From NCBI RefSeq assembly GCF_019740315.1, contig NZ_JAHXZR010000003.1, positions 434,001 to 498,000 on the forward strand: a stretch of DNA of 64,000 nucleotides, given 5' to 3'. Position 1 is the first letter of the stretch, and each line of letters begins with the position of its first letter. A program made the position numbers and the translations under genes. Below are positions 1 to 8,195 of this stretch, piece after piece. The DNA comes from Oceanobacter mangrovi (GTDB lineage: Bacteria; Pseudomonadota; Gammaproteobacteria; Pseudomonadales; Oceanobacteraceae). The notes beneath the pieces are model-generated. The model did not search any database, was not told the origin of the DNA, and worked only from the letters and a program-made list of their open reading frames with translations.

Positions 1-1
1 G

Positions 2-622
2 AGCCGCCGGGAAGCGGGCAATAACCAGTCTGTCGCCCGTTCGGATATTCTGCGCCATGCCGATTCGTCCGCGCCAGAGCCTGATTCTTCCAGCGTGGCG
101 CTGGCTACGGCTGCTGATTCCATGATGCAGTCTTATCGTCAGTTCCGTGGACTGCAGGAGGGGCGCCAGCCTGATTTTACCTTGTTGACCGACTGGCAAC
201 CGACACCGGGCGTGCTGGCCGAAAGCCAGTTTGCTCCCTGTCCGCACAGTGATTTTAACGGCGCGGATTTTTTGTATTTCGCCAACTTCCAGCAGTTTGT
301 TGACCGGGCTGAATGGCAGCAGCAAACCAGTGCTGGCAGCCAGGACTGGTTATGGCAAACCAGCCAGCGTCAGCTCAATTATTACGGCAATATCAATCCG
401 GGTGATCAATTGCGGGTCATGCTGTGTGCGCGTCAGCAGGATAATCAGCAACTGCGTCACTGGCAGCGCATCTATCGGTTGTCAGATGGTCGCTGTATTG
501 CCGATATCGTTACACTCAAGCAAGCGCTGGATAGCTCAGGCTATCGTCGTGCCATGACAAGTGCTGATGCTCCTGGCAAGCAGTCTGCCAGCACTTTGAT
601 CAGGGTGATGAAAAATGGCTGA
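2..622 (+). CDS. LnmK-like (Pnap_2097 family) double-hotdog protein, 5' end cut by window edge
   Basis: The reading frame is open from the first bases of the window, so the gene starts upstream; a GTG at 95 is only an internal codon. The residues entering the window (SRREAGNNQSVARSDIL) and the later part with NYYGNINPGDQLRV resemble the Pnap_2097/LnmK family of double-hotdog proteins. Characterised LnmK is a bifunctional acyltransferase/decarboxylase that makes propionyl-carrier protein from methylmalonyl-CoA in leinamycin biosynthesis. The stop overlaps the start of the next gene, a methylmalonyl-CoA mutase, by 8 bp. That coupling supports a shared role around methylmalonyl-CoA, probably starter or branch supply to a polyketide or fatty-acid-like pathway upstream. 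The family call rests on motif memory and context; a thioesterase-like hotdog protein is the alternative. Confidence 0.6.
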   Translation, partial: SRREAGNNQSVARSDILRHADSSAPEPDSSSVALATAADSMMQSYRQFRGLQEGRQPDFTLLTDWQPTPGVLAESQFAPCPHSDFNGADFLYFANFQQFVDRAEWQQQTSAGSQDWLWQTSQRQLNYYGNINPGDQLRVMLCARQQDNQQLRHWQRIYRLSDGRCIADIVTLKQALDSSGYRRAMTSADAPGKQSASTLIRVMKNG

Positions 623-2720
623 TTTTTCATCTAACGGTCGTAAATCCGGGCTCTACAGCCAACAAGACTGGCAGCAGCTGGAGCCCCGGCTGCAGCAGCA
701 GCTGGCGGCCAGTGCGGGTGTTCCGCCATATACTCGCGGCCCTTACCAGAGCATGTATCGCGACAAGCCCTGGACCATTCGCCAGTACACCGGCTTTGGC
801 TCAGCAGCGGCAACCAATCAGGCTTTTAAAACCAGCCTGGCGGAAGGTGGTCAGGGGTTGTCGGTGGCATTCGATTTGCCAACCCATCTGGGTTTTGATT
901 CCGACCAGCCGCTGGCGGCAGCCGAGGTTGGCAAAACCGGCGTCGCTATCGACAGCGTGGAAGATATGAAGCAGCTGTTCGATGGTATTGATCTGTCCAC
1001 TACTTCAGTATCCATGACCATGAATGGTGCGGCGTTGCCGGTAATGGCGGCGTTTATTGTGGCTGCTGAAGAATCTGGCTACTCGCCCGCACAGCTGCGC
1101 GGCACCATTCAGAATGACATTCTTAAGGAGTTTATGGTGCGTAATACCTGGGTTCATGCGCCTGAACCGTCATTGCGCATCAGCACGGATATTGTCCGTT
1201 GGCTAAGTCAGCATGCACCAGGTTTTAACAGCATATCGATTTCGGGCTATCACTTTCAGGAAGGGGGGGCCAGTGCTTCACTGGAACTGGCGCTGACCCT
1301 CGCCAACGGCCGTGAATATCTTGATCGCATGACCGGGGCCGGACTGAATCTGGATGATTTTTGCCCGCGACTGAGTTTTTTCTTCGGCGTTGGTATGAAT
1401 TTCTTTGAAGAAATTGCCAAGTTACGGGCAGCCCGCTTGCTGTGGAGTGAAGAAGTACTGGGGCGTGGTGGATCGGCCAAATCCGCGCGGATGAAAATTC
1501 ATTGTCAGACATCCGGCTGGTCGCTGACGGCTCAGGAGCCCCACAACAACCTGATTCGTACCACCATCGAGGCGATGGCGGCGGTGTTTGGCGGTACTCA
1601 ATCCCTGCATACCAATGGTTACGATGAAGCGGTGTCGATTCCGACCGATGAATCGGCCCGGCTGGCCCGTAATACCCAGCTGATCTTGCAACAGGAAACG
1701 GGGTTGACTGAGGTGGTTGATCCCTGGGGCGGGTCCTACATGATGGAAAGCCTGACCGCTGGACTGGTCAATGAAGTCCGCGACTGGCTGACACAGATTG
1801 AGCAGCAGGGTGGCGTCGTGGCGGCGATTGAATCCGGCTGGGTCCAGCGCACCCTGCATCAACAGGCACTGGTGACCCAGGCCCGGCTCGATCGTGGTGA
1901 AACCCCGATTATTGGCGTCAATACCTGCCGCTCGGAAGACCAGCCCCAGGTTGCTGTACGTAGCATCGACGCCAGCCTGACCGCTGCCAACCAGAAGCAG
2001 CGCCTGCAGAGACTCAAGGCGGGGCGCAACCCAATAGCGGTTGAACAGGCGTTGTATAATCTTCAACAGGCCGCACAGCACTGCGATTCAGGCGACAGCA
2101 ATAATAATTTGTTGAGCCTGACGATTGCCGCCATACGGGTTCGAGCTACCGTGGGGGAATGTGTATCGGCACTGACTCAGGTGTGGCCACGCTATCAACG
2201 GCCGCAGCAGTGGCAGGCATCGATATACGCGGATATCCGCCAGGACGATCATCTCTGGCATCAGGTACGCCGACAGGCTTGCCGTCTGCAGCAGCGACTG
2301 GGCCGGGCTCCACGATTGCTACTGAGCAAGCTGGGGCTGGATGGTCATGATCGGGGCATTCGGATTATTGCGGCCGGAATGGCTGATCTGGGATTTGACG
2401 TTGAGGTGCTGCCGCTGTTTATAACGCCTGCGGAAGTCGCTCGTCAGTGCCAGCAACAACGGCCGGACGTGATGGGCATATCGCTGTTATCGGGAGCCCA
2501 TATGACACTGCTAGAGCAATTTCAGTCCCAGCTGCAACAGTACCCGGTATGGCCGTTGCCCTTGCTGGTGGGTGGCGTAATCAGTGATGATGACGCCGCC
2601 AGCCTGCAACAGCAGGGAATTGCAGCCGTGTTTGGGCCGGGGACGCCATTAGAGAAAATTGCCAAAGTGATTGTTGAAGCGGTTGCTGTCGCAGAAGAAT
2701 CAGGCTTGCGTCAGGCCTGA
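615..2720 (+). CDS. methylmalonyl-CoA mutase, single-chain, B12-dependent
   Basis: The product has 701 aa. An N-terminal acyl-CoA mutase TIM barrel spans about residues 30-540, with PYTRGPYQSMYRDKPWTIRQY, the active-site-type GYHFQEGGA and FGGTQSLHTNGYDEA. A C-terminal cobalamin domain carries DGHDRG (Asp576, His578 as lower axial ligand). The family interconverts succinyl-CoA and (R)-methylmalonyl-CoA with adenosylcobalamin. The length is close to a catalytic large subunit, and no small subunit or MeaB-type chaperone is next to it. The ATG is preceded by the end of the LnmK-like gene (8-bp overlap), so the two are translationally coupled. Related acyl-CoA mutases (isobutyryl, ethylmalonyl) are possible, but the single-chain layout with both domains favours methylmalonyl-CoA. 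Confidence 0.88.
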   Translation: MADFSSNGRKSGLYSQQDWQQLEPRLQQQLAASAGVPPYTRGPYQSMYRDKPWTIRQYTGFGSAAATNQAFKTSLAEGGQGLSVAFDLPTHLGFDSDQPLAAAEVGKTGVAIDSVEDMKQLFDGIDLSTTSVSMTMNGAALPVMAAFIVAAEESGYSPAQLRGTIQNDILKEFMVRNTWVHAPEPSLRISTDIVRWLSQHAPGFNSISISGYHFQEGGASASLELALTLANGREYLDRMTGAGLNLDDFCPRLSFFFGVGMNFFEEIAKLRAARLLWSEEVLGRGGSAKSARMKIHCQTSGWSLTAQEPHNNLIRTTIEAMAAVFGGTQSLHTNGYDEAVSIPTDESARLARNTQLILQQETGLTEVVDPWGGSYMMESLTAGLVNEVRDWLTQIEQQGGVVAAIESGWVQRTLHQQALVTQARLDRGETPIIGVNTCRSEDQPQVAVRSIDASLTAANQKQRLQRLKAGRNPIAVEQALYNLQQAAQHCDSGDSNNNLLSLTIAAIRVRATVGECVSALTQVWPRYQRPQQWQASIYADIRQDDHLWHQVRRQACRLQQRLGRAPRLLLSKLGLDGHDRGIRIIAAGMADLGFDVEVLPLFITPAEVARQCQQQRPDVMGISLLSGAHMTLLEQFQSQLQQYPVWPLPLLVGGVISDDDAASLQQQGIAAVFGPGTPLEKIAKVIVEAVAVAEESGLRQA

Positions 2721-3138
2721 GTGTCGCTTTGGAGTGCCGGATCATGAGCATGGCGAGTGCTATTCAGAACACGGCCATGCCTGCGCTTGGTGATTTTAAT
2801 TTTATCAGGAATAAGACCCCGCGTTCGGATTCACTCTTACAACACAGGCGCTAAACCTGTAGCAGTGAATTCATTCACAATCGTGCTGTATGAGCCATCT
2901 CCTCATCCCATAATTCTGCATTTCCTTATCTGTCAGGCGCTCTATCATTGACAAATATCACTACTGTGTTTGCACTTTGATATAAATAATTGCTCAACTT
3001 TGCATTTATTGATAGCTTAAGGGCTCATTTTAGAGTTGTTGGAAGTGATTTATAACAAGGCAAGGCAGAAAGATGTCTGACTTTGCCCATGCCTGCGTCG
3101 AAATACTTTTACTCAGTGTTAATAAACAAGGATATGTA
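2721..3138. other. AT-rich intergenic stretch, no convincing gene
   Basis: About 420 bp separate the mutase from the DUF3592 gene. A 64-codon frame at 2757-2951 has no ribosome binding site and no recognisable composition, so I do not call it. The base composition shifts towards AT at about 2940, matching the small genes that follow. I see no clear terminator or promoter. Confidence 0.5.
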
Positions 3139-3678
3139 ATGACAACTGAAGCCAAAGAAGAAGTAACTGTAATAACTCCTGAGATAATAGCTGGGCGGAT
3201 GGCTGGCCTCAGAAAGGTGGGAATCATAATAGCCGTTATACTGGTCATCGTTGGAATCGGTATTGGCTTTAACTCCATGGAAAATGCGAAGCTTCTGATG
3301 AGTGAAGGATTGGAAACCAGCGCGGTAATTACCGACCTTCAAATTGACCACCGACTTAAGAAGGGTGGGAAAATAAAAGAGGTACACGTCGTTTACTACA
3401 AGTTTACCGACCAAAATGGGGCCGAACATATCTACGATATGGAAACTGGTTCGAGCTTTTTTGAATCGCTAGGTGTCGGTGATGAAATTACCATGCGCTA
3501 TATGCCTGACGACGTTGATAACCATCAGCGCATGAGTGTGATTGAAAAGCAGCTATCTGTTTTTGGTGTTTTTAAGCGCGCATTCATCCTGTTTGTAGTC
3601 GTCCTACTGTTTTTTGAAGTAATTCGTGTTTTTGTCGGTATGAAAATGCGTCGGGTCATGGCGGCACAAACCCTATAA
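3139..3678 (+). CDS. DUF3592-type membrane protein
   Basis: The protein has 179 aa, with a transmembrane helix at about residues 26-47 (VGIIIAVILVIVGIGIGF), a soluble middle and a second helix near the C-terminus (AFILFVVVLLFFEVIRVFV). The middle reads SAVITDLQID...VYYKFTDQNG...VGDEITMRYMPDD, the layout of DUF3592 proteins, which have a small beta domain between two helices. I chose ATG 3139 because AAGGA at 3128-3132 sits about 7 nt upstream; an upstream ATG at 3073 has no site and would add an unlikely N-terminus. The function is unknown. It begins a short AT-rich block unlike its neighbours. Confidence 0.72.
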   Translation: MTTEAKEEVTVITPEIIAGRMAGLRKVGIIIAVILVIVGIGIGFNSMENAKLLMSEGLETSAVITDLQIDHRLKKGGKIKEVHVVYYKFTDQNGAEHIYDMETGSSFFESLGVGDEITMRYMPDDVDNHQRMSVIEKQLSVFGVFKRAFILFVVVLLFFEVIRVFVGMKMRRVMAAQTL

Positions 3679-3802
3679 CAAGGAAACTTGGCAAGCACTC
3701 GCCGTACCCCGAAGGAAAAAGGCCAAAATGCGGTGAGTCGCTGGCCTTTCCTCTGTTTTCAGTACTATATAAATATTAGTCTCTTATCCAATGGAAGGAA
3801 AA

Positions 3803-4081
3803 ATGAAAAAATATATTGCCGTAATATTTTGTCTGTTTGGTGTCTACGTCCATGCAGAAGCATTACCGACTGTTCAACTTACGAATGAGCAGTGCGGAGA
3901 TTGGGTTGATATGGAGTATCTGAGTTTAACTGCTGAAAATAAAGAGTTCGTCAGAGCATCATGTGCCAAGCGTTATAGTTCCGATAATGCGATGGGTAAC
4001 TGTACTGCTTTTGAAGGCGAAGATTTTTTAAAACATCTTAAAGAACTCGCAAAAACGCAGTGCAAACAGAAATCTGAATAG
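3803..4081 (+). CDS. small secreted cysteine-containing protein, unknown function
   Basis: This 92-aa product starts at MKKYIAVIFCLFGVYVHAEA, a clear Sec signal peptide with likely cleavage after HAEA or VHA. The mature part is short and hydrophilic, with four cysteines (ECGDW-like QCGDW, SCAKR, NCTAF, TQCKQ) that could form two disulfides in the periplasm. GGAAGGA at about 3793-3799 places the start at 3803 rather than at the in-frame ATG 3791, which overlaps that site. A strong terminator follows 40 bp downstream, so the gene ends its own transcript. I do not recognise the family. Confidence 0.68.
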   Translation: MKKYIAVIFCLFGVYVHAEALPTVQLTNEQCGDWVDMEYLSLTAENKEFVRASCAKRYSSDNAMGNCTAFEGEDFLKHLKELAKTQCKQKSE

Positions 4082-4119
4082 AAGTACAACAATTGGCAGC
4101 CATTGTTTATGGCTGAAAA

Positions 4120-4152
4120 AATCCGCTTTTGTTATCACTAAAGCGGATTTTT
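4120..4152 (+). terminator. rho-independent terminator after the small secreted protein gene
   Basis: A perfect 10-bp stem AATCCGCTTT / AAAGCGGATT (4120-4129 with 4140-4149), loop of 10 nt, is followed by a T run. It lies 38 bp after the stop at 4081. It also shows that the next gene cannot be read from the nominal frame opening at 4129. Confidence 0.8.
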
Positions 4153-4329
4153 ATCTGCTGGAATCACTCAAACTCCGATCATTCCACCTGCCTGCTACCC
4201 ACCCGACCTGGGGTCAATAAGCTATGCGAAATTCCTGTGGTTTCGTTACGCTCTTTTATTCTAAAAAAATTGCTCCACTACTCTGGCCTGGTGACTGGGG
4301 GATTAGATTTTCCACGGAGGGAATTAATT

Positions 4330-4980
4330 TTGATAAAAATATTTTCAATATTGATGATATGTCTGATTAGTGTATCGGCTGGGGCATCCATCAAAAATCG
4401 GGTTCAGCTAAATGTTCCTGTGGTAAAGCAGGGGGAATCACTCTGTGGTCCCGCGACGATAGAAATGTTGTTCAGGTATTGGGGCGTGAATGAGTATAAC
4501 CAGTATGATATAGCAGACTCGATACTGGTGCAGTTTTCAAACTCCAGAAGGTATATAGATTCGGGTATTTTAAAAACAAACCCCATCGATTGGAGTAGGT
4601 ATCCAGGCACAGGTACTATTAATATGCGTGGGTTTCTTGAACGCTTTGGAGAAACAAAGAATATTATGTTGGAATATGGGCCGGTTTCAGCTGAGCAAAA
4701 AAATAAAATGTTCTACGTAGTCAAAAAATATCTTTCTGATGGAATACCTGTGATTGTTCATCAATATTGGAGGATGCCTACGTCTAGGGGGCATTATCGT
4801 GTCGTAACAGGGTATGACGAAGACAAGAAAATAGTATATCTGAATGATGCCAACCCCGGACGAAAGATCACCCAGACATATGAGGAATTCATGCAGCTCT
4901 GGAATTTTGATCAGCGGTGGTTGCACTACAACGCAATCATATTTAATCTGGATCGCAGCTCTTTGGATGTACAGTTATAA
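4330..4980 (+). CDS. C39-like papain-fold cysteine peptidase, exported
   Basis: With start TTG 4330 the product has 216 aa. It opens with a hydrophobic signal sequence (IKIFSILMICLISVSAGA), then QGESLCGPATIEMLF, where Cys is the expected nucleophile of the Peptidase_C39_2 fold. Further on, RGHYRVVTGYDEDKKIVYLNDANPG supplies the His and the following Asp/Asn. These bacterial C39-like proteins are often secreted or periplasmic; the substrate here is unknown. GGAGGG at 4316-4321 lies 8 nt before the TTG and settles the start. The frame is open back to 4129, but that part runs through a terminator hairpin and is not coding-like. The gene is AT-rich and stands alone, with the 82-bp array directly downstream. 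Confidence 0.66.
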   Translation: MIKIFSILMICLISVSAGASIKNRVQLNVPVVKQGESLCGPATIEMLFRYWGVNEYNQYDIADSILVQFSNSRRYIDSGILKTNPIDWSRYPGTGTINMRGFLERFGETKNIMLEYGPVSAEQKNKMFYVVKKYLSDGIPVIVHQYWRMPTSRGHYRVVTGYDEDKKIVYLNDANPGRKITQTYEEFMQLWNFDQRWLHYNAIIFNLDRSSLDVQL

Positions 4981-5026
4981 AATCAAAAATCTAACGGCAG
5001 CTGTGCGGAGATTCAGACGATAAAGC

Positions 5027-5580
5027 GCAGCAGCGAATTTATTGGCGAACGCATCCAGCGGGAATAAATTCCCTCCTACAAGGCCTGTGCTGTTGATTGA
5101 ATGTGGACGCAGCAGCGAATTTATTGGCGAACGCATCCAGCGGGAATAAATTCCCTCCTACAAGGCCTGCACTGTTGATTGAATGTGGACGTAGCAGCGA
5201 ATTTATTCGCGAACGCATCCAGCGGGAATAAATTCCCTCCTACAAGGCCTGCACTGTTGATTGAATGTGGACGTAGCAGCGAATTTATTCTCGAACGCAT
5301 CCAGCGGGAATACATTCCCTCCTACAAGGCCTGTACTGTTGAGTGACTGTGGGTGTAGGAGCGAATTTATTCGCGAACGCATCCAACGGGAATAAATTCC
5401 CTCCGACAAGGCCTGTACTGTTGATTGACTGTGGACGCAGCAGCGAATTTATTCGCGAACGTATCCAGCGGGAATAAATTCCCTCCTACAAGGTCTGTGC
5501 TGTTGATTGAATGTGGACGCAGGAGCGAATTTATTCGCGAACGTACCCGGCGGGAATAAATTCCCTCCTACAAGACCTGT
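5027..5580. repeat. tandem array of an 82-bp REP-like unit, seven copies
   Basis: Copies begin at 5027, 5109, 5191, 5273, 5355, 5437 and 5519, exactly 82 bp apart, the last one truncated. Each unit holds GCGAATTTATTCGCGAACG and, about 15 bp later, GCGGGAATAAATTCCCTCCTACAAGG. These are two imperfect palindromes that can also pair with each other (GAATTTATTC against GAATAAATTC). A spacer of about 25 bp (CTGTTGATTGAATGTGGACG) completes the unit. Copies differ by a few substitutions, such as ATTGGC/ATTCGC/ATTCTC. The period is not a multiple of three, so it is not a protein repeat. The core matches the REP-type element near 7165-7246. The array ends 17 bp before the stop of the minus-strand deaminase gene. 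Confidence 0.93.
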
Positions 5581-5596
5581 GAGATTCCCGCCAGCC

Positions 5597-6952
5597 TTAC
5601 ACCTTCGCTGCCAGCCTTTCAGCCGCTTGCTGGTGTTCCGCCCGCAGTTTGCGGATGTCGACACCAATAACTTCACCAGCGCTGACTTTCCACTCACCGG
5701 CGACCATGACATGGTCGGCCTGATGGGCGCCGCACAGCAGCAGTGCTGCAAGTGGGTCGTGGCTGCCGGAGAAACGCAGTTCGTCGAGGTTGAACAAGGC
5801 CAGGTCGGCTTGTTTGCCAACGGCGAGGGTGCCGATGTCGGTACGGCCAAGCACGTTGGCGGAGCCCTGGGTCGCCCAGCGTAGGGCGTCCTGGTGGGTG
5901 ACGTTGGATGAGCCGTATTTCAGCCGCTGCAGGTACATGGCCTGACGGGCTTCCTGAATCAGGTTCGAGCAGTCGTTAGAGGCAGAGCCGTCAACGCCAA
6001 TACCGACCGGGCTGCCTGCGGCTTCCAGATCTTTCACCGGGCAGATGCCGGAGGCCAGCATCATGTTGGAGCTTGGGCAGTGGCAGATACCAACGCCGGC
6101 TGCGCCGAGGCGCTGGATTTCAGAGGCATCAAAATGGATGCCGTGGGCCAGCCAGGTGCGGTTGTTCAGCCAGTTGACGCTTTCCAGATAATCGACGGTA
6201 CGCAGGCCAAACATTTTCTCGCAGAAGGCTTCTTCGTCGAGGGTTTCGGCCAGGTGCGTGTGCAGCCGCACGTCGTGTTGCTGCGCCAGTTCAGCGCTGG
6301 CGATCATGATGTCGCGGGTGACCGAGAATGGCGAGCAAGGAGCCAGCGCGATTTGTACCATCGAGCCTTCGGCGGCGTCGTGGTAGCGGCTGATCAGGCG
6401 TTCACTGTCGGCCATGATGGCTGCTTCGGTTTGGACTACGTGTTGTGGCGGCAGGCCGCCGTCGTCCTGGCCCAGGCTCATGGAGCCGCGAGTCAGGGTT
6501 ACACGCATACCAACTTGCTGCGCTGCAGCAACCTGGACGTCGATGGCTTCGGTCAGGGTTTGCGGGAACAGGTAGTGGTGGTCGGCGGCGGTGGTGCAGC
6601 CGGACAGCAGCAGTTCCGTCAATGCCAGCCGGGTGGCCTGTTGCAGCATGTCAGGTTCCAGACCTGCCCAAACCGGGTAGAGGGTTTGCAGCCAGGGGAA
6701 CAATTCCTTGTTCAACGCCGCTGGCAAGGCGCGGGTAAGGGTCTGGTAGAAGTGGTGGTGGGTGTTGATCAGGCCCGGAATCAGCACATGGCGGCTGGCA
6801 TCGAATTTCACGTCAAAGTGCGTTGGCTGTTGGCCCGCGGCGACGGTTTCGATGATTTTGCCATGTTGGATAACCAGACCGCCGCCACAGTTGTCGGAGG
6901 TGTTGGTGTGGATTGCCAGAGGGTTGGCGATCCAGAGCTTTTGATGGTTCAT
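5597..6952 (-). CDS. 8-oxoguanine deaminase (amidohydrolase family)
   Basis: A 451-aa amidohydrolase. Metal-site motifs are NTHHHFY (His65-67), HTHLAET, AHGIHFDASE and GVDGSASND, and HCPSSNMMLASGICPV is typical of the subgroup that includes the characterised 8-oxoguanine deaminase Pa0142. That enzyme hydrolyses 8-oxoguanine to urate and ammonia in the cytosol. Annotation pipelines also call such proteins hydroxydechloroatrazine hydrolase-like. The setting supports the purine role: the gene lies downstream of a nucleoside-type ABC transporter on the same strand, in an island that makes and degrades urate. The 313-bp gap to the transporter holds two inverted repeats, so it may have its own promoter. 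I am fairly sure of the reaction class and less sure of the preferred base. Confidence 0.8.
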   Translation of the reverse strand: MNHQKLWIANPLAIHTNTSDNCGGGLVIQHGKIIETVAAGQQPTHFDVKFDASRHVLIPGLINTHHHFYQTLTRALPAALNKELFPWLQTLYPVWAGLEPDMLQQATRLALTELLLSGCTTAADHHYLFPQTLTEAIDVQVAAAQQVGMRVTLTRGSMSLGQDDGGLPPQHVVQTEAAIMADSERLISRYHDAAEGSMVQIALAPCSPFSVTRDIMIASAELAQQHDVRLHTHLAETLDEEAFCEKMFGLRTVDYLESVNWLNNRTWLAHGIHFDASEIQRLGAAGVGICHCPSSNMMLASGICPVKDLEAAGSPVGIGVDGSASNDCSNLIQEARQAMYLQRLKYGSSNVTHQDALRWATQGSANVLGRTDIGTLAVGKQADLALFNLDELRFSGSHDPLAALLLCGAHQADHVMVAGEWKVSAGEVIGVDIRKLRAEHQQAAERLAAKV

Positions 6953-7005
6953 GTCGTGCTCTTTGGTGCAGGCGTGCTGGCCCCACTGCGGGATACCAGA
7001 CGCCG

Positions 7006-7053
7006 TTTATCCGACCTACGGTTTATTCGGATGTTGGGTGCAGGTCGGATAAA
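7006..7053. repeat. inverted repeat with 12-bp arms before the deaminase gene
   Basis: TTTATCCGACCT (7006-7017) pairs with AGGTCGGATAAA (7042-7053) across 24 bp. The sequence resembles the REP-like 'ccgacctac' palindromes of gammaproteobacteria. A further partial copy (TTATCCGGCCTGCGG) follows near 7126. It lies in the leader of the 8-oxoguanine deaminase gene, so a structured 5' region is possible, but a dispersed repeat is more likely. Confidence 0.6.
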
Positions 7054-7164
7054 GCCACAGGCCGCTGTGCAATGGCAGCGACCATGCGATTAACCTAACC
7101 GTTGGATGGCGCCCTCTGCGCTCATTTATCCGGCCTGCGGTTGTTCAAATTGTTTACCTTGTTC

Positions 7165-7246
7165 GGGAATAAATTCCCTCCTACAAGGCCATTGCGGGTT
7201 CGGTTTTCCTGTTCGGGAATAATATTGTAGGAGGGAATTTATTCCC
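7165..7246. repeat. perfect 22-bp inverted repeat (REP/BIME-like pair) after the transporter operon
   Basis: GGGAATAAATTCCCTCCTACAA (7165-7186) is the exact reverse complement of 7225-7246, with 38 bp between. It sits 20 bp beyond the last permease gene on the minus strand and shares its core with the 82-bp array. It could fold into a long hairpin at the 3' end of the transporter mRNA. There is no T run, so it is not a standard terminator. Confidence 0.8.
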
Positions 7247-7265
7247 GCTGAGGCCGGGTTCTGCC

Positions 7266-8192
7266 TCAGCTCTTGGCGTGGAACGGTTTGCCCAGCGACA
7301 TCGGTGCGACCAGTCGGCTGCGGCTCTGGTTGCTGGACAGGATCACCAGCACCACCACGGTGGCCAGATACGGCAGGATCGCCAGCAGGTTCGGTGAAAC
7401 GGCAAAGCCCATGCCCTGGAATACCAGGTGGAGGATGCTGGCAAGGCCAAACAGCCAGGCGCCCAGTAACACCCGTTCGGCTTTCCAGCTGGCAAAGACC
7501 ACCAGGGCCAGTGCAATCCAGCCGCGACCGGCGCTCATGTTTTCAACCCACAGGGGAGTGTAGGCCAGTGACAGGTAACCGCCAGCCAGACCGGCCATGG
7601 CGCCGCCAAACATGATGGCGAGGTAGCGGGTCTTGAAGACCGGCAAGCCGATGGCGTTGGCAGAATGCGGGTTTTCACCGACGGCTTTCAGAATCAGCCC
7701 CGGACGGGAATGGTTGATAAACCAGTAAACGCCAGCGAACAGCACAAACGACAGGTACACCAGCAGGTCCTGACCAAACAGCATGCGGCCGATAATCGGC
7801 AGGTCGGTCAGTACCGGAATATAGATTGGGTCCAGACCTTCGATTGGCTTACCAACGTAACCGGCGCCAATAAACGCCGACAGACCGGTGCCGAAGATGG
7901 TCAGTGCCAGACCGGTGGCGACCTGGTTGGCGCTCAGTTCCATGGTGATGACGCCAAAGATCAGCGACATCAGCACCCCGGCGACCATCGCCAGTACAAA
8001 GCCCAGCATCAGGCTGCCGGTGGTGAGGGTGACGATAAAGCCAACCACGGCACCCATCAGCATCATGCCTTCCTGGCCGAGGTTGAGTACCCCGCTTTTT
8101 TCACAAATCAGCTCACCCAGCGCGACAATCAACAGTGGCGTACCGGTACGCACCATGGCGTAGAGAACATTGGTAATCAGATCAATATCCAT
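7266..8192 (-). CDS. ABC transporter permease, BMP/nucleoside type (NupQ-like)
   Basis: A 308-aa integral membrane protein of the BPD_transp_2 family, with about eight to nine hydrophobic segments. LGELICEKSGVLNLGQEGMMLMGA near the N-terminus is typical of the smaller permease of BMP-dependent purine/nucleoside importers. Its start is 3 bp after the stop of the larger permease gene, in one operon with the ATPase. The periplasmic binding protein of this importer is probably the BMP protein at 37.5-38.6 kb, since none is encoded here. It takes up purine bases or nucleosides by inference from the island. Confidence 0.85.
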   Translation of the reverse strand: MDIDLITNVLYAMVRTGTPLLIVALGELICEKSGVLNLGQEGMMLMGAVVGFIVTLTTGSLMLGFVLAMVAGVLMSLIFGVITMELSANQVATGLALTIFGTGLSAFIGAGYVGKPIEGLDPIYIPVLTDLPIIGRMLFGQDLLVYLSFVLFAGVYWFINHSRPGLILKAVGENPHSANAIGLPVFKTRYLAIMFGGAMAGLAGGYLSLAYTPLWVENMSAGRGWIALALVVFASWKAERVLLGAWLFGLASILHLVFQGMGFAVSPNLLAILPYLATVVVLVILSSNQSRSRLVAPMSLGKPFHAKS

Positions 8193-8195
8193 CGG

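Noticed and set aside
4129-4329. Upstream extension of the C39-like peptidase
   Set aside because: It begins inside the terminator hairpin, lacks a binding site, and would bury the signal peptide 67 residues into the protein.
5121-5409. Short minus-strand ORFs inside the 82-bp array
   Set aside because: The period is not divisible by three, so the frame shifts from copy to copy. They arise only from the repeat.
5027-5580. Possible CRISPR array
   Set aside because: The whole 82-bp period is conserved, spacers included, so there are no unique spacers, and no cas gene is nearby.
6080-7093. A 337-codon plus-strand frame opposite the 8-oxoguanine deaminase
   Set aside because: Antisense to a clearly conserved amidohydrolase; it also runs through the intergenic inverted repeat. 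Composition bias only.
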